Source of the DNA: Sphingomonas yantingensis
Lineage (GTDB): Bacteria; Pseudomonadota; Alphaproteobacteria; Sphingomonadales; Sphingomonadaceae
Length of the DNA: 64,000 bases
NCBI RefSeq assembly: GCF_014199325.1
Contig: NZ_JACIJJ010000004.1
Location: 310,001 to 374,000 of the forward strand
Direction of reading: 5' to 3'
Part shown: positions 8,481 to 17,837 of the stretch, in pieces
Numbering within the stretch: position 1 is the stretch's first letter
Layout of the letters: every line of letters begins with the position of its first letter
The notes under the pieces: model-generated
What the model saw: the letters and a program-made list of their open reading frames with translations, nothing else
What the model was told of the DNA's origin: nothing
The model's database searches: none
Position numbers and translations under genes: made by a program

Positions 8481-11228
8481 ATGCCCAACCGCTTCGCCCA
8501 TCTGCCCCATCGCCGCGCGATCATCGACCGCCGGATCATCGCCGACCAGCTTGCGGCGGTCGAGGCGGCGAAGGGCGCCAGCCTGCGCCTGGCCGGCACC
8601 GCGATCCTCAAGCAGGCGCTCGACGACGGCCGGGCGGAGATCGAGCGGCGCTTCGCCGAGCATCCGACCCGCGGCCTCGAAACCGCGAACGCACAGGCGT
8701 TCCTCACCGATCAGCTGCTGCGCCTGCTCTGGGACTTCACCGTCCAACGCATCTATCCGAACACCAATCCGACCGCGGCGGAGCGGATGACGCTGATCGC
8801 GGTCGGCGGGTACGGGCGCGGCGAAATGGCGCCGCATTCGGACATCGACCTCGGCTTCCTCACCCCCTGGAAACGGACCGGCTGGTGCGAGCAGGTCATC
8901 GAATCGATGCTCTACGCCCTCTGGGACATGGGGCTGAAGGTCGGCCACTCGTCGCGCTCGCTGGACGAGATGGTGCGGATGGCGAAGAGCGACGTGACGA
9001 TCCGCACCGCCCTGCTCGAGGGGCGATATGTCTGGGGCGACACGCACCTGTATGACGAGGCGTCGCGGCGGTTCCGGGCGGAGGTGCAGGCCGACACCCG
9101 CGGCTTCATCGCGCAGAAGCTGGCCGAGCGCGATCAGCGCCACGTCAAGATGGGTGACAGCCGCTACGTCGTCGAACCCAATGTGAAGGAGGGGAAGGGC
9201 GGACTTCGCGACCTCCACACGCTCTTCTGGATCGGTAAGGATGCCTACGGCGTCCAGCGCGCGGCCGAACTGGTCGAGAAGGGCGTGCTCACCCGGCAGG
9301 AATATCGCCGCTTCAACCGCGCCGAAAACTTCCTCTGGGCGGTGCGGTGCCACCTGCACCTGATCGCCGGGCGGGCCGAGGACCGCCTGACGTTCGACAT
9401 GCAGCGAGAGATCGCGGCGCGGATGAATTACGGCGACCGGCCGGGGAAGATGGCGGTCGAGCGGTTCATGCATTTCTATTTCCTCCAGGCCAAGACCGTC
9501 GGCGACCTGACCGGGGTGTTCCTTGCGCATCTGGACGAGACATTCGCATCGCGCGGTCGCCGGTTCGGGCTGCCGTTCATCCGCCGGTCGCCGCGCAAGC
9601 TCAACGGCTTCGTGCTCGATCGCGGGCGGCTGGCGCTGCCCGCCGACGACTTCTTTCGCCAGGATCCGGTGCGGCTGATCGAGCTGTTCGCGCTTGCCGA
9701 CCAGCACGGGGTCGAGGTGCATCCGCAGGCGATGCGCGCGGCGGCGCGCGATGCCAAGCTGATCGACGACCACCGCGACGATCCGCGTGCCAACGCGCTG
9801 TTCCTCGGCGTGCTCACGTCCCCGCGCGATCCCGAGACGGTGCTGCGCTGGATGAACGAGGCGGGGGTGTTCGGCCGCTTCGTGCCCGATTTCGGCCGCG
9901 TCGTCGCGCAGATGCAGTTCGACATGTATCATCACTATACCGTCGATGAGCATACGATCCGCGCGGTGGGCCTGCTTGCGCGGATCGAGCAGGGGAAGCT
10001 GAGGGACGAGCACCCGATCTCGACCGCGCTGTTCCCCCAGATCGTGTCGCGCCGCGCGCTCTATGTCGCGGTGCTGCTCCACGACATCGCCAAGGGGCGC
10101 GGCGGCGACCATTCGGTGCTGGGGGCGGAGGTGGCGAAGCGCCTGTGTCCGCGGTTCGGGCTGACCGCGGCGGAGACCGAGGCGGTGGCGTGGCTGGTGC
10201 GCTGGCATCTCCTCATGTCCGCGACCGCGTTCAAGCGCGACCTTTCCGACTTCAAGACGATCCTCGACTTCGCCGGCGCGGTCGCCAGCCCGCAGCGGCT
10301 GATGATGCTGATGGTGCTGACCGTCGTCGATATCCGCGCGGTGGGGCCGGGGACGTGGAACGGGTGGAAGCGCCAGCTGATCGGCGATCTGTACGAGGGC
10401 GCCGAAGAGGTCCTCCGCCTTGGCCACAAGCAGCGTGGGCGCGGTGAGCGGGTGGCGGCGAAGCAGGACACGCTGGCGCAGACGCTGGGCTGGGACGCGC
10501 CCGCGTTCCAGCGCCTCGTCAAGAAACTGCCCGAAAGCTACTGGGTGGCCGAACCCGTCGACGTGCTGGAGCGCAACGCGCGGCTGATCGAGCGGGCGGG
10601 CGACGCCAAGCTGTCGATCGACACCCAGCCCGATCGGGAGCGCGGCGCGACGCTGGTCACGATCTATGCCGCCGACCATCCGGGCATCTTCTATCGCATC
10701 GCCGGGGCGATCCATGCGGCGGGCGGCAACATCATCGACGCGCGCATCCACACGACGCGAGAGGGCATGGCGCTCGACAATTTCCTCGTCCAGGATCCGC
10801 TCGGCCGGCCGTTCGACGATCCCGGCCAGCTCGAGCGGCTGACCGCGGCGATCGGCGATGCGCTGCTCAACCGCGCGCGGATCACCGAGCGGCTGCGCGC
10901 CAAGCCGCTCGTCCGCCCGCGTGCCGACGCGTTCGAGATCGAGCCGGCGGTGCTGATCGACAACCACGCCTCGAACCGGTTCACGGTGATCGAGGTGAAT
11001 GCGCGCGACCGCCCCGCGCTGCTCTTCCACCTCGCCAACGCGCTGTTCCAGTCGAAGGTGACGATCCATTCGGCGCACGTGGCGACCTATGGCGAGCGCG
11101 CGGTCGACACCTTTTACGTGACCGATTTGATCGGCGACAAAATCGACGCCGCCGCCCGGATGCGGTCGATCGAGCGGCGCCTGATGGAGGCAGCGGTGGG
11201 TGAGGGCACGCTGGCCGAGGCCGCATGA
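8481..11228 (+). CDS. glnD: Bifunctional [protein-PII] uridylyltransferase/uridylyl-removing enzyme
   Basis: This 915-residue nitrogen-status sensor uridylylates and deuridylylates PII proteins. The nucleotidyltransferase motif GGYGRGEMAPHSDIDLGF is at about residues 101-118. The GlnD-linking domain follows, then an HD domain (LLHDIAKGRGGDHS at about 533), and two C-terminal ACT domains (VTIYAADHPGIFYRIAGAI at about 720 and VIEVNARDRPALLFHLANAL at about 835) that bind glutamine. All catalytic motifs are intact and the length is typical for alphaproteobacteria. The next gene starts in its stop codon. Confidence 0.97.
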   Translation: MPNRFAHLPHRRAIIDRRIIADQLAAVEAAKGASLRLAGTAILKQALDDGRAEIERRFAEHPTRGLETANAQAFLTDQLLRLLWDFTVQRIYPNTNPTAAERMTLIAVGGYGRGEMAPHSDIDLGFLTPWKRTGWCEQVIESMLYALWDMGLKVGHSSRSLDEMVRMAKSDVTIRTALLEGRYVWGDTHLYDEASRRFRAEVQADTRGFIAQKLAERDQRHVKMGDSRYVVEPNVKEGKGGLRDLHTLFWIGKDAYGVQRAAELVEKGVLTRQEYRRFNRAENFLWAVRCHLHLIAGRAEDRLTFDMQREIAARMNYGDRPGKMAVERFMHFYFLQAKTVGDLTGVFLAHLDETFASRGRRFGLPFIRRSPRKLNGFVLDRGRLALPADDFFRQDPVRLIELFALADQHGVEVHPQAMRAAARDAKLIDDHRDDPRANALFLGVLTSPRDPETVLRWMNEAGVFGRFVPDFGRVVAQMQFDMYHHYTVDEHTIRAVGLLARIEQGKLRDEHPISTALFPQIVSRRALYVAVLLHDIAKGRGGDHSVLGAEVAKRLCPRFGLTAAETEAVAWLVRWHLLMSATAFKRDLSDFKTILDFAGAVASPQRLMMLMVLTVVDIRAVGPGTWNGWKRQLIGDLYEGAEEVLRLGHKQRGRGERVAAKQDTLAQTLGWDAPAFQRLVKKLPESYWVAEPVDVLERNARLIERAGDAKLSIDTQPDRERGATLVTIYAADHPGIFYRIAGAIHAAGGNIIDARIHTTREGMALDNFLVQDPLGRPFDDPGQLERLTAAIGDALLNRARITERLRAKPLVRPRADAFEIEPAVLIDNHASNRFTVIEVNARDRPALLFHLANALFQSKVTIHSAHVATYGERAVDTFYVTDLIGDKIDAAARMRSIERRLMEAAVGEGTLAEAA

Positions 11229-11524
11229 CGAACAGGACATCGATGACCCGCATTCCGCTTCTCGTTCTCGTCGCCCCCCTACTCGTGGCCGCGTTCGCGC
11301 CCGAGCAGCAGCAAGGCCTGAGTATGCCGACGCTGCTCCTCGTCAGCGTGGCGATCGTTGGTGTCGTCGTCCTGCGCGGCGTGCTCCTGCGACGCCACTT
11401 GCGGAAGCGGCCCCGGCGCCGGGCCGGTGATGACACGGGAACGGCGGACGCAGGCAACGCGCAGCAAGGCGGCGCAGCCGATTGCGGGGAGGAAGGCGGC
11501 GGCGATGGATCAAGTTGCGACTGA
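11225..11524 (+). CDS. Small single-pass membrane protein, unknown
   Basis: This 99-residue ORF begins in an ATGA overlap with the glnD stop. It encodes two short hydrophobic stretches (IPLLVLVAPLLVAAFA, residues about 10-25, and MPTLLLVSVAIVGVVVLRGVLL, about 34-55), then a basic patch (RRHLRKRPRRRAG), and a Gly/Asp/Ala-rich tail with two cysteines (AADCGEEGG ... SSCD). The translational coupling supports it as real; the composition of the tail is low-complexity. I recognise no family, and a link to nitrogen control cannot be inferred from position alone. Confidence 0.5.
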   Translation: MTNRTSMTRIPLLVLVAPLLVAAFAPEQQQGLSMPTLLLVSVAIVGVVVLRGVLLRRHLRKRPRRRAGDDTGTADAGNAQQGGAADCGEEGGGDGSSCD

Positions 11525-11545
11525 TCCGCAATATTTGGTCGCGCT

Positions 11546-11564
11546 ATTGAGAGTGACTTGCATC
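11546..11564 (+). promoter_or_regulatory. Possible Fur-type operator before the siderophore receptor
   Basis: The sequence ATTGAGAGTGACTTGCATC lies 45 bp upstream of a ferric-siderophore-type receptor gene and resembles the imperfect dyads bound by Fur in proteobacteria. The match is partial and was made by eye. Confidence 0.25.
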
Positions 11565-11609
11565 TTCTGTCTGTGGCGTTAGAGCGCTTCGCAGAAGGAG
11601 ACACGTTAG

Positions 11610-13712
11610 ATGCCCGCACCGCTGTTGCTCGCCGCGCTTTCGCTCGCCACGCCGATCGAGGACGATCCGCAAACCTCGCAGGAGATCGTCGTCACCGGCG
11701 TGCGCGATACGAGCGTCGACGAGAACGAATACGGCGTGCGCGCCGCGCGATCGGCGACCCGGCTGAACCTGAGCCAGAAGGACACGCCGCAGTCGATCAG
11801 CGTCGTCACCCGCGCGCAGATCGACGACTTCCAGCTTCGCGACGTCAACACGCTACTGAACACGACGACCGGCGTGAACGTGCAGCAGGCGGAGACCGAC
11901 CGCACCTATTACACCGCGCGTGGGTTCGAGATCACGAACTTCCAGCAGGACGGCATCGGCCAGCCCTTCGCCTTCGGGCTTCAGAACGGGGCGCTCGACA
12001 CCGCCGCCTATGAGCGGGTCGAGGTGCTGCGCGGTGCCAACGGCCTCCTGTCGATGACGGGCAACCCGTCCGCGACGATCAACTTCATCCGCAAGCGGCC
12101 GGGGACCGACCTCACGGGCAGCGTGTTGCTGACCGGCGGCACCTATGACACGAGGCGGGTCGAGGGCGACCTGACCGTGCCCCTCTCCAGCGACGGCACC
12201 GTCCGTAGCCGCATCGTCGGCGCGTATCAGGACGTCGGCAGCTATCTCGATCGCTATACCGGCAAGCGGTCGGTGCTGTACGGGATCGTCGAGGCGGATC
12301 TCACCCCGACCACCACGCTGTCGGTCGGCTATCAGCGCGAGGACAACCGCACCGACGGCGGCCTGTGGGGCGCGCTGCCGCTGTTCACCGCGCAGGGCAA
12401 TCCGACCGACTATCCGCGCTCGACCAGCACCTCGGCCGAATGGACGCGCTGGAACATCCTGACGCAGCAGATCTTCGGCGACCTGACGCAGGATCTGGGC
12501 GGCGGCTGGAGCGCCAAGGCGTCGGTGCTGCGCAAGGCGATCGACGAGGATACCAAGCTCTTCTACGTCTATGGCAACCCCGATGAGGCGACCGGCGACG
12601 GGCTGTTCGCCTATCCCGGCTGGTTCCGCGGGCCGACGCGCGAGCTGACGCTGGACGGCTATGTCACCGGGCCGTTGAACATCGGCGAGCGCAAGCATGA
12701 AGTCGTATTCGGCGTCAACCACGGCACAGCCAACCTGATGCAGTATTCGAGCTATCCGCCCGCGGGCGCGCCGCTCCCTGGCAACAGTGCGTTCGACGGC
12801 AGCATCGCCGAGCCGGTCTTCCCGCCCTTTACGCTCAGCGCCGACTACAACACCAAGCGTACGTCGGTGTACGGCCTCGTCCGCCTCAACCCGTTCGACC
12901 GGCTGAAGATCATGCTCGGCGGCAACTACACCTGGGTCGAGAGCAGCGGCTATTCCTATGGCGTCGACCGCGTCTATGACGAGAAGCGCGCGCTTCCGTT
13001 CGCCGGCGCGACGTTCGACGTGACGAAGAATGTCAGCCTCTACGCAAGCTATTCGGAAATCTTCAATCCGCAGTTCGAGATCGGCGAGAACCTGTTCATC
13101 CTGCCGCCGGTCAAGGGCGACAATCTGGAGGCTGGGGTCAAGGGAAGCTGGTTCGGCGACCGCTTCTACGCTTCCGCCGCCGTGTTCCGCGCCACGCAGA
13201 ACGACCTGGCCGAGGCGTCGATCTTCGACACCACGATCGGCCAGCAGCTCTATCGCCTCATCAACGCCCGGTCGGAGGGGATCGAGCTCGACGTCGGCGG
13301 CCAGCCGTTGCCGGGGCTCAACGTCAATGGCGGCTATACGGCACTGCGGCTGCGCGATCCGGATACCGGCGTGGCGGTACGGACCTATGTGCCGCGGCAC
13401 ACCGCGCGGCTCAACGTCACCTACACGCCGCCCGCGCTGCCCGAGGTGACGGTCGGCGGCGCGGTCCAGTATCAGAGCGAGATTTCGCGTGAGCAGCGGG
13501 CGGCAACCGCCACGACGCCGGCGATCCGCACGACGCAGGGTGATTATGCGCTGGTCGACCTGATGGCGCGTTGGACGATCAGCCCGGCGCTGTCGCTGAC
13601 CGCGAACGTGCGCAACCTGACCAACGTGAAGTACATCTCCAGCCTCTATTGGGAGCAGGGCTTCTACGGCGCGCCGCGCACGGCGAGCGCGACGCTGGCG
13701 GTGAAGTTCTGA
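11610..13712 (+). CDS. TonB-dependent siderophore receptor
   Basis: The 700-residue outer-membrane receptor starts with a short signal (PAPLLLAALSLATP), then a TonB box EIVVTGVRD (about residues 28-36) and a plug domain (DTPQSISVVTRAQIDDFQLRD ... FEITNFQQDGIG ... YERVEVLRGANGLLSM ... NFIRKRP). A 22-stranded barrel ends in the aromatic C-terminus SATLAVKF. The plug wording is that of the FhuE/FpvA/FoxA group, which takes up hydroxamate or mixed siderophores. AGAAGGAGA before the ATG is a strong ribosome site. No biosynthesis or inner-membrane transport genes are nearby, so it probably scavenges a foreign siderophore; the ligand is unknown. Confidence 0.9.
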   Translation: MPAPLLLAALSLATPIEDDPQTSQEIVVTGVRDTSVDENEYGVRAARSATRLNLSQKDTPQSISVVTRAQIDDFQLRDVNTLLNTTTGVNVQQAETDRTYYTARGFEITNFQQDGIGQPFAFGLQNGALDTAAYERVEVLRGANGLLSMTGNPSATINFIRKRPGTDLTGSVLLTGGTYDTRRVEGDLTVPLSSDGTVRSRIVGAYQDVGSYLDRYTGKRSVLYGIVEADLTPTTTLSVGYQREDNRTDGGLWGALPLFTAQGNPTDYPRSTSTSAEWTRWNILTQQIFGDLTQDLGGGWSAKASVLRKAIDEDTKLFYVYGNPDEATGDGLFAYPGWFRGPTRELTLDGYVTGPLNIGERKHEVVFGVNHGTANLMQYSSYPPAGAPLPGNSAFDGSIAEPVFPPFTLSADYNTKRTSVYGLVRLNPFDRLKIMLGGNYTWVESSGYSYGVDRVYDEKRALPFAGATFDVTKNVSLYASYSEIFNPQFEIGENLFILPPVKGDNLEAGVKGSWFGDRFYASAAVFRATQNDLAEASIFDTTIGQQLYRLINARSEGIELDVGGQPLPGLNVNGGYTALRLRDPDTGVAVRTYVPRHTARLNVTYTPPALPEVTVGGAVQYQSEISREQRAATATTPAIRTTQGDYALVDLMARWTISPALSLTANVRNLTNVKYISSLYWEQGFYGAPRTASATLAVKF

Positions 13713-13719
13713 CCGCTAC

Positions 13720-13801
13720 GTCACCCCAGCCCCCGAGCCGGGGTCCCGCTTCTTTCTTCAAGTAGAGAAGAAGCGGAACCCCGGATCAAGTCCGGGGTGA
13801 C
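13720..13801. repeat. REP-like palindromic pair
   Basis: An 82-bp inverted repeat: GTCACCCCAGCCCCCGAG.. CCCGCTTCTTTCTTC, a short centre, then GAGAAGAAGCGGAACCCCGG ATCAAG TCCGGGGTGAC. It belongs to the same family as the copies at 8213, 23777, 31987, 53636 and 54041, in the tail-to-tail arrangement with GTCA outermost. Confidence 0.85.
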
Positions 13802-13820
13802 GGTAGACTGCAGGGGTACG

Positions 13821-13854
13821 AAAAAGGGCGGCCCCATCGGGACCGCCCTTTTTT
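13821..13854. terminator. Bidirectional Rho-independent terminator between the TonB receptor gene and infC
   Basis: A ten-base stem with one mismatch (13826-13835 with 13839-13848, GGGCGGcCCC and GGGaCCGCCC) is flanked by five A residues on the left and six T residues on the right. It can therefore stop transcripts from both convergent sides. It lies 20 bp from the infC stop. Confidence 0.9.
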
Positions 13855-13874
13855 CGTCCAAACGCTGGACTCGC

Positions 13875-14417
13875 TTACTTCGGCGACAGGACCATCAGCA
13901 TCTGACGGCCTTCCATGCGCGGATAGCTCTCGACCTTCGCGTCCTCGGTACAGTCGGCGGCGACGCGCTGGAGCACCTGCATGCCGAGCTGGCCGTGGCT
14001 GAGCTCGCGACCGCGGAAGCGCAGCGTCACCTTGACCTTGTCGCCTTCGCCGATGAACTTGTGGATCGCGCGCATCTTCACGTCGTAATCGTGATCGTCG
14101 ATGTTCGGACGCATCTTGATCTCCTTGATCTCCTGCGTCTTCTGCGACTTGCGCGCGAGGTTCGCCTTCTTCTGCGCCTCGTACTTGTACTTGCCCACGT
14201 CGAGGAACTTGGCGACCGGCGGATCGGCGTTGGGCGACACTTCGACCAGGTCGAGGCCGACTTCCTTCGCCTGCTCCATCGCTTCGCGCGTGTACATCAC
14301 GCCCAGGTTCTCGCCGTCCTGGTCGATGACGCGGACGCGCGGGCTCTGGATGAATTCGTTGAAGCGGGGGCCGTTCATGGGCGGGGGCGCCAGCGGGCGC
14401 CGCATCGGGGGACGTAT
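13875..14417 (-). CDS. infC: Translation initiation factor IF-3, probable AUA start
   Basis: The product is IF-3: N-terminal domain with [18 protein letters not shown] and [20 protein letters not shown], a lysine-rich linker ([20 protein letters not shown]), and the C-terminal domain beginning [16 protein letters not shown] and ending [10 protein letters not shown]. The only clear ribosome site, AGGAG at 14426-14430, stands 8 bases before an ATA codon at 14417. The nearest ATG (14405) is 20 bases from it and would remove only four residues. ATA as start gives 180 residues; ATG gives 176. Non-AUG starts of infC are the known basis for IF-3 autoregulation (AUU in Escherichia coli), so AUA here is plausible. 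Confidence 0.93.
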   Translation of the reverse strand: MRPPMRRPLAPPPMNGPRFNEFIQSPRVRVIDQDGENLGVMYTREAMEQAKEVGLDLVEVSPNADPPVAKFLDVGKYKYEAQKKANLARKSQKTQEIKEIKMRPNIDDHDYDVKMRAIHKFIGEGDKVKVTLRFRGRELSHGQLGMQVLQRVAADCTEDAKVESYPRMEGRQMLMVLSPK

Positions 14418-14430
14418 AGCTGTTTCTCCT
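14415..14430 (-). promoter_or_regulatory. Shine-Dalgarno and AUA initiation codon of infC
   Basis: AGGAG (14426-14430) with 8-base spacing to ATA (14415-14417) on the minus strand. No other purine-rich stretch lies at workable spacing before the downstream ATG. This fits discrimination by IF-3 against its own mRNA. Confidence 0.65.
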
Positions 14431-14487
14431 GAGGCTATTTCGATTGCGTCATATAGTCGCACGGACCCGATTTTGGAAGCGCCATCG

Positions 14488-14519
14488 CCCGCCGCTCGCG
14501 ATCAATCGAGCGCGGCGGG
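14488..14519 (-). other. GC-rich stem-loop in the thrS-infC spacer
   Basis: An 8-bp stem (CCCGCCGC with GCGGCGGG) is extended by an imperfect inner helix. It sits between thrS and infC without a T-run. It may attenuate read-through from thrS or shape the infC leader; the sequence does not decide which. thrS-infC order is shared with enterobacteria. Confidence 0.4.
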
Positions 14520-14557
14520 CCACGGGGTGATGCGTCCGCGCAACGGTGGCCCGCCGA

Positions 14558-16558
14558 TCAGCGCAGATCGGGCGGCGTCGCTTCCTCGGTCAGCATCGCG
14601 ATCGCTTCGTCGAGGGTCATCATCCGCTGTCCCTCGCGGCCCAGCGTGCGGACCGCGACGGTGCCCTCCTCCGCCTCGCGCTTGCCGACGACCAGCAGGT
14701 GCGGGACCTTGGCGAGGCTGTGCTCGCGCACTTTGTAGTTGATCTTCTCGTTGCGCAGGTCGGCGTCGGTGCGGATGCCGGCGGCCTTGAGCTTTGCCTC
14801 GACTTCGCGCGCATAGCCGTCGGCGTCGGAAACGATCGTCGCGACCACCGCCTGCGTCGGTGCGAGCCAGACGGGCAGGCGACCGGCGAAATGCTCGATC
14901 AGGATGCCGATGAACCGCTCGTAGCTGCCGAAGATCGCGCGGTGGAGCATGATCGGGCGGTGGCGCTCGCCATCCTCGCCGACGTACGACGCGTCGAGCC
15001 GCTCGGGCAGCACGCGGTCGGACTGGATCGTGCCGACCTGCCACGTCCGCCCGATCGCGTCGGTCAGGTGCCATTCGAGCTTGGGCGCGTAAAACGCACC
15101 CTCGCCGGGCAGTTCTTCCCAGCCATATTCCGGGGTCGCCAGCCCCGCCTCGACCACCGCATTGCGCAGCTCGGTTTCGGCGAGGTCCCACATTTCCTCG
15201 GTCCCGAACCGCTTTTCGGGGCGCAGCGCGAGCTTGATCGAATAGGCGAAGCCGAAGTCGCGATAGATGCGGTCGGCGAGCTCGCAGAACGCGCGGACTT
15301 CCGCGACGATCTGGTCCTGGCGGCAGAAGATGTGCGCGTCGTCCTGCGTGAACTGGCGCACGCGCATCAGGCCGTGGAGCGCGCCGTGCGGCTCGTTCCT
15401 GTGGCAGCAGCCGTTTTCGTAGAGCCGCATCGGCAGGTCGCGGTACGACTTGATCCCCTGGCGAAAGATCAGGACGTGCGCCGGGCAGTTCATCGGCTTC
15501 AGCGCCATCCAGTCCGCGTCGTCGCTGACGATCGGGCCGTCATCGTCGGTGTTCGGCACCTCGTCGGGGATGACGAACATGTTCTCGCGATACTTGCCCC
15601 AATGGCCCGACGCCTCCCACTGGCGCGCGTCCATCACCTGCGGCGTCTTCACTTCCTGATAGCCGGCCGCGTCGATCGCGCGGCGCATATACGCCTCGAG
15701 CTGGCGCCAGATGACGAAGCCGTTGGGGTGCCAGAACACGCTTCCATGGGCCTCGGCCTGAAGATGGAAGAGGTCCATTTCCTGGCCGAGCTTGCGGTGG
15801 TCGCGCTTGGCCGCTTCCTCCAGCCGGTGAAGGTGCGCGTCGAGCTGCTTCTTGTTGAGCCAGCCGGTGCCGTAGATGCGGCTGAGCATCGCGTTCTTCT
15901 GGTCGCCGCGCCAATAGGCGCCCGACACGCGCGTCAGCTTGAACGCGTCCGCCGCGACCTTGCCCGTGGAGGCGAGGTGCGGACCGCGACACATGTCGAG
16001 CCACGCATCCTCGCCTTTGCCCGCGCGATAGACGGTCAGTTCCTCGCCGTCGGGCAGCTCTGCGGCCCATTCGGCCTTGAACGTCTCGCCCTGCGCCCGC
16101 CAGCGCGCGATCAGGTCCTCGCGGCTCCAGACTTCGCGGATCAGCGGCTTGTCGGCGGCGATGATGCGGCGCATCTCCGCCTCGATCGCGGGCAGGTCGT
16201 CCTCGGTAAAGGGCCGGTCCTTCGGCGCGAAGTCGTAGTAGAAGCCGTCGTCGGTCGAGGGGCCGAAGGTGATCTGCGTCCCCGGAAACAGCGACTGCAC
16301 TGCCTCGGCCAGGATGTGCGCATAGTCGTGGCGGACGAGTTCGAGCGCGTCGGCCTCGTCCTTCGACGTGATGAGCGCGAGCTCAGCGTCTCCATCGAAC
16401 GGCCGCATGATGTCGCGCACCTCGCCATCGACGCGCGCGGCCATCGCCGCCTTGGCGAGGCCCGGCCCGATCGCGGCCGCGATGTCCGCGGGGGTGGTCC
16501 CCGGCGCTACCTCACGAACCGAACCGTCAGGGAGCGTGATCTTGAACATCGCAGACAT
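14558..16558 (-). CDS. thrS: Threonine--tRNA ligase
   Basis: The 666-residue class II synthetase has an N-terminal TGS domain ([16 protein letters not shown]), the editing domain with [12 protein letters not shown] (HxxxH) and a Cys-containing [10 protein letters not shown], and the catalytic core with motif 2 ([20 protein letters not shown]), the Zn-binding cysteine in NCPAHV, and the anticodon-binding end ([13 protein letters not shown]). I chose the start at 16558 (MSAMFKI); 16549 is equally possible, since neither has a strong ribosome site. infC follows 140 bp downstream on the same strand. Confidence 0.96.
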   Translation of the reverse strand: MSAMFKITLPDGSVREVAPGTTPADIAAAIGPGLAKAAMAARVDGEVRDIMRPFDGDAELALITSKDEADALELVRHDYAHILAEAVQSLFPGTQITFGPSTDDGFYYDFAPKDRPFTEDDLPAIEAEMRRIIAADKPLIREVWSREDLIARWRAQGETFKAEWAAELPDGEELTVYRAGKGEDAWLDMCRGPHLASTGKVAADAFKLTRVSGAYWRGDQKNAMLSRIYGTGWLNKKQLDAHLHRLEEAAKRDHRKLGQEMDLFHLQAEAHGSVFWHPNGFVIWRQLEAYMRRAIDAAGYQEVKTPQVMDARQWEASGHWGKYRENMFVIPDEVPNTDDDGPIVSDDADWMALKPMNCPAHVLIFRQGIKSYRDLPMRLYENGCCHRNEPHGALHGLMRVRQFTQDDAHIFCRQDQIVAEVRAFCELADRIYRDFGFAYSIKLALRPEKRFGTEEMWDLAETELRNAVVEAGLATPEYGWEELPGEGAFYAPKLEWHLTDAIGRTWQVGTIQSDRVLPERLDASYVGEDGERHRPIMLHRAIFGSYERFIGILIEHFAGRLPVWLAPTQAVVATIVSDADGYAREVEAKLKAAGIRTDADLRNEKINYKVREHSLAKVPHLLVVGKREAEEGTVAVRTLGREGQRMMTLDEAIAMLTEEATPPDLR

Positions 16559-16685
16559 TCGCGCGGGCTTTCGTCGCTTGTGATGGGAAGGGGCGCATAT
16601 GCCCGCCCGCGCCCGCACTGGCAATCGCCGCGGCCCGACCAAAAGCGGGATTGGGGGCGGGGCGGCGGCGACCTAGCTCACGGGA

Positions 16686-17837
16686 ATGAGCCACGAACCC
16701 ACCCGCGCCGCCGGCCTCGCCCGCCTCGACGCCTTCGCCCCCGGCATGGGCCGCCGCTATGCTGCCGAGCGGAATCACGACCGTGGCGGCGCGGGCGAGT
16801 GGCCGGGGAACGTGTCGGCGCTGTCTCCCTATCTGCGGTATCGGCTAGTCGAGGAACAGGAAGTGCTGGCGCGGGCGCTGGCGGAACATGGGCCGGACAA
16901 GGCCGACAAGTTCGTCAGCGAAGTCCTGTGGCGCGGTTATTTCCGCGGCTGGCTGGAACAGCGGCCGGCGGTGTGGGACCGCTATCTGGCCGAGCGCGAC
17001 GCGGCGCTGGCGGCGGTCGAGGCGAATGGCGGGCTGGCGCGCGACTATCGCGCGGCGGTCGGGGGGCGGACGGGGATCGACTGTTTCGATGCCTGGGTGG
17101 GCGAACTGACCGAGCACAACTGGCTGCACAATCACAGTCGCATGTGGTTCGTGAGCATCTGGATCTTCACGCTGCGGCTGCCCTGGGTGCTGGGGGCGGA
17201 CTTCTTCCTGCAGCACCTGCTCGACGGTGATTCGGCGTCGAACACGCTGTCGTGGCGCTGGGTCGCGGGGCTCCACACCCGCGGCAAGGCCTATGCCGCG
17301 CGGGCGGACAACATCGCGAAGTACACGGACGGCCGTTTCGATCCGAAGGGACTTGCGGCGCATGTCGAGCCGCTGACCGAGGATTTCGAGCCGGCGCTGA
17401 CCCGCTTCGTGTCGCCGCCGAAGCCGAAGGTAGAGGGCGAGTGGGTGCTCCTCTTGCACGAGGGCGATCTGGCGATCGAACATCCGCTGCCGACAGCGCC
17501 TGCCGGGGTGATCGCACTGGCGCCGCGGGACGAGGGTTTGTCCGAGGCGGTGGCCGCGTTCCGGCGTGCGGCGGGTGAGGATGCAGCGGCGCGTGCGAGC
17601 AAGGCTTATGGCTGCCCGATCCTGCCGTGCGACCGTCCAGAGGCGATTGAAGCGGTGGCCGACGGTCGCCCGGTCGTCGCGCCTTATGTCTCGATCGGCA
17701 ATGCCCCGGCGCTGGCCGGCGTTACGACCTTCGTCCGCGACTACGACGCGGCGATCTGGCCGCTCGCGACGGCGGGGTTCTTCAAGGTGAAGAGCGGCGC
17801 GCCGGCAAAGCTGCGCGCGCTCGGCCTGCCGGGCTAG
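16686..17837 (+). CDS. Photolyase/cryptochrome-like FAD protein with the antenna-like domain at the C-terminus
   Basis: Residues about 20-245 of 383 match the helical FAD-binding domain of DNA photolyases: [13 protein letters not shown], then [16 protein letters not shown], then [40 protein letters not shown] and [11 protein letters not shown]. The usual N-terminal alpha/beta antenna domain is absent; the protein starts at the FAD domain and divergent thrS leaves no room upstream. Instead residues about 255-383 read like an alpha/beta domain in the right internal order ([48 protein letters not shown]). This suggests a circular permutation of the photolyase fold. Activity (repair or light sensing) is not known. 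The gene overlaps the convergent LD-carboxypeptidase gene by 4 bp. Confidence 0.8.
   Translation: MSHEPTRAAGLARLDAFAPGMGRRYAAERNHDRGGAGEWPGNVSALSPYLRYRLVEEQEVLARALAEHGPDKADKFVSEVLWRGYFRGWLEQRPAVWDRYLAERDAALAAVEANGGLARDYRAAVGGRTGIDCFDAWVGELTEHNWLHNHSRMWFVSIWIFTLRLPWVLGADFFLQHLLDGDSASNTLSWRWVAGLHTRGKAYAARADNIAKYTDGRFDPKGLAAHVEPLTEDFEPALTRFVSPPKPKVEGEWVLLLHEGDLAIEHPLPTAPAGVIALAPRDEGLSEAVAAFRRAAGEDAAARASKAYGCPILPCDRPEAIEAVADGRPVVAPYVSIGNAPALAGVTTFVRDYDAAIWPLATAGFFKVKSGAPAKLRALGLPG

Noticed and set aside
8403-11240. A 945-codon open frame antisense to glnD
   Set aside because: It mirrors a fully conserved gene, has Arg/His-rich nonsense composition and no recognisable domain; such antisense frames are normal in high-GC DNA.
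14546-17230. An 894-codon open frame antisense to thrS and running into the photolyase-like gene
   Set aside because: Composition is that of a reverse-strand shadow and it spans two real genes in other frames.
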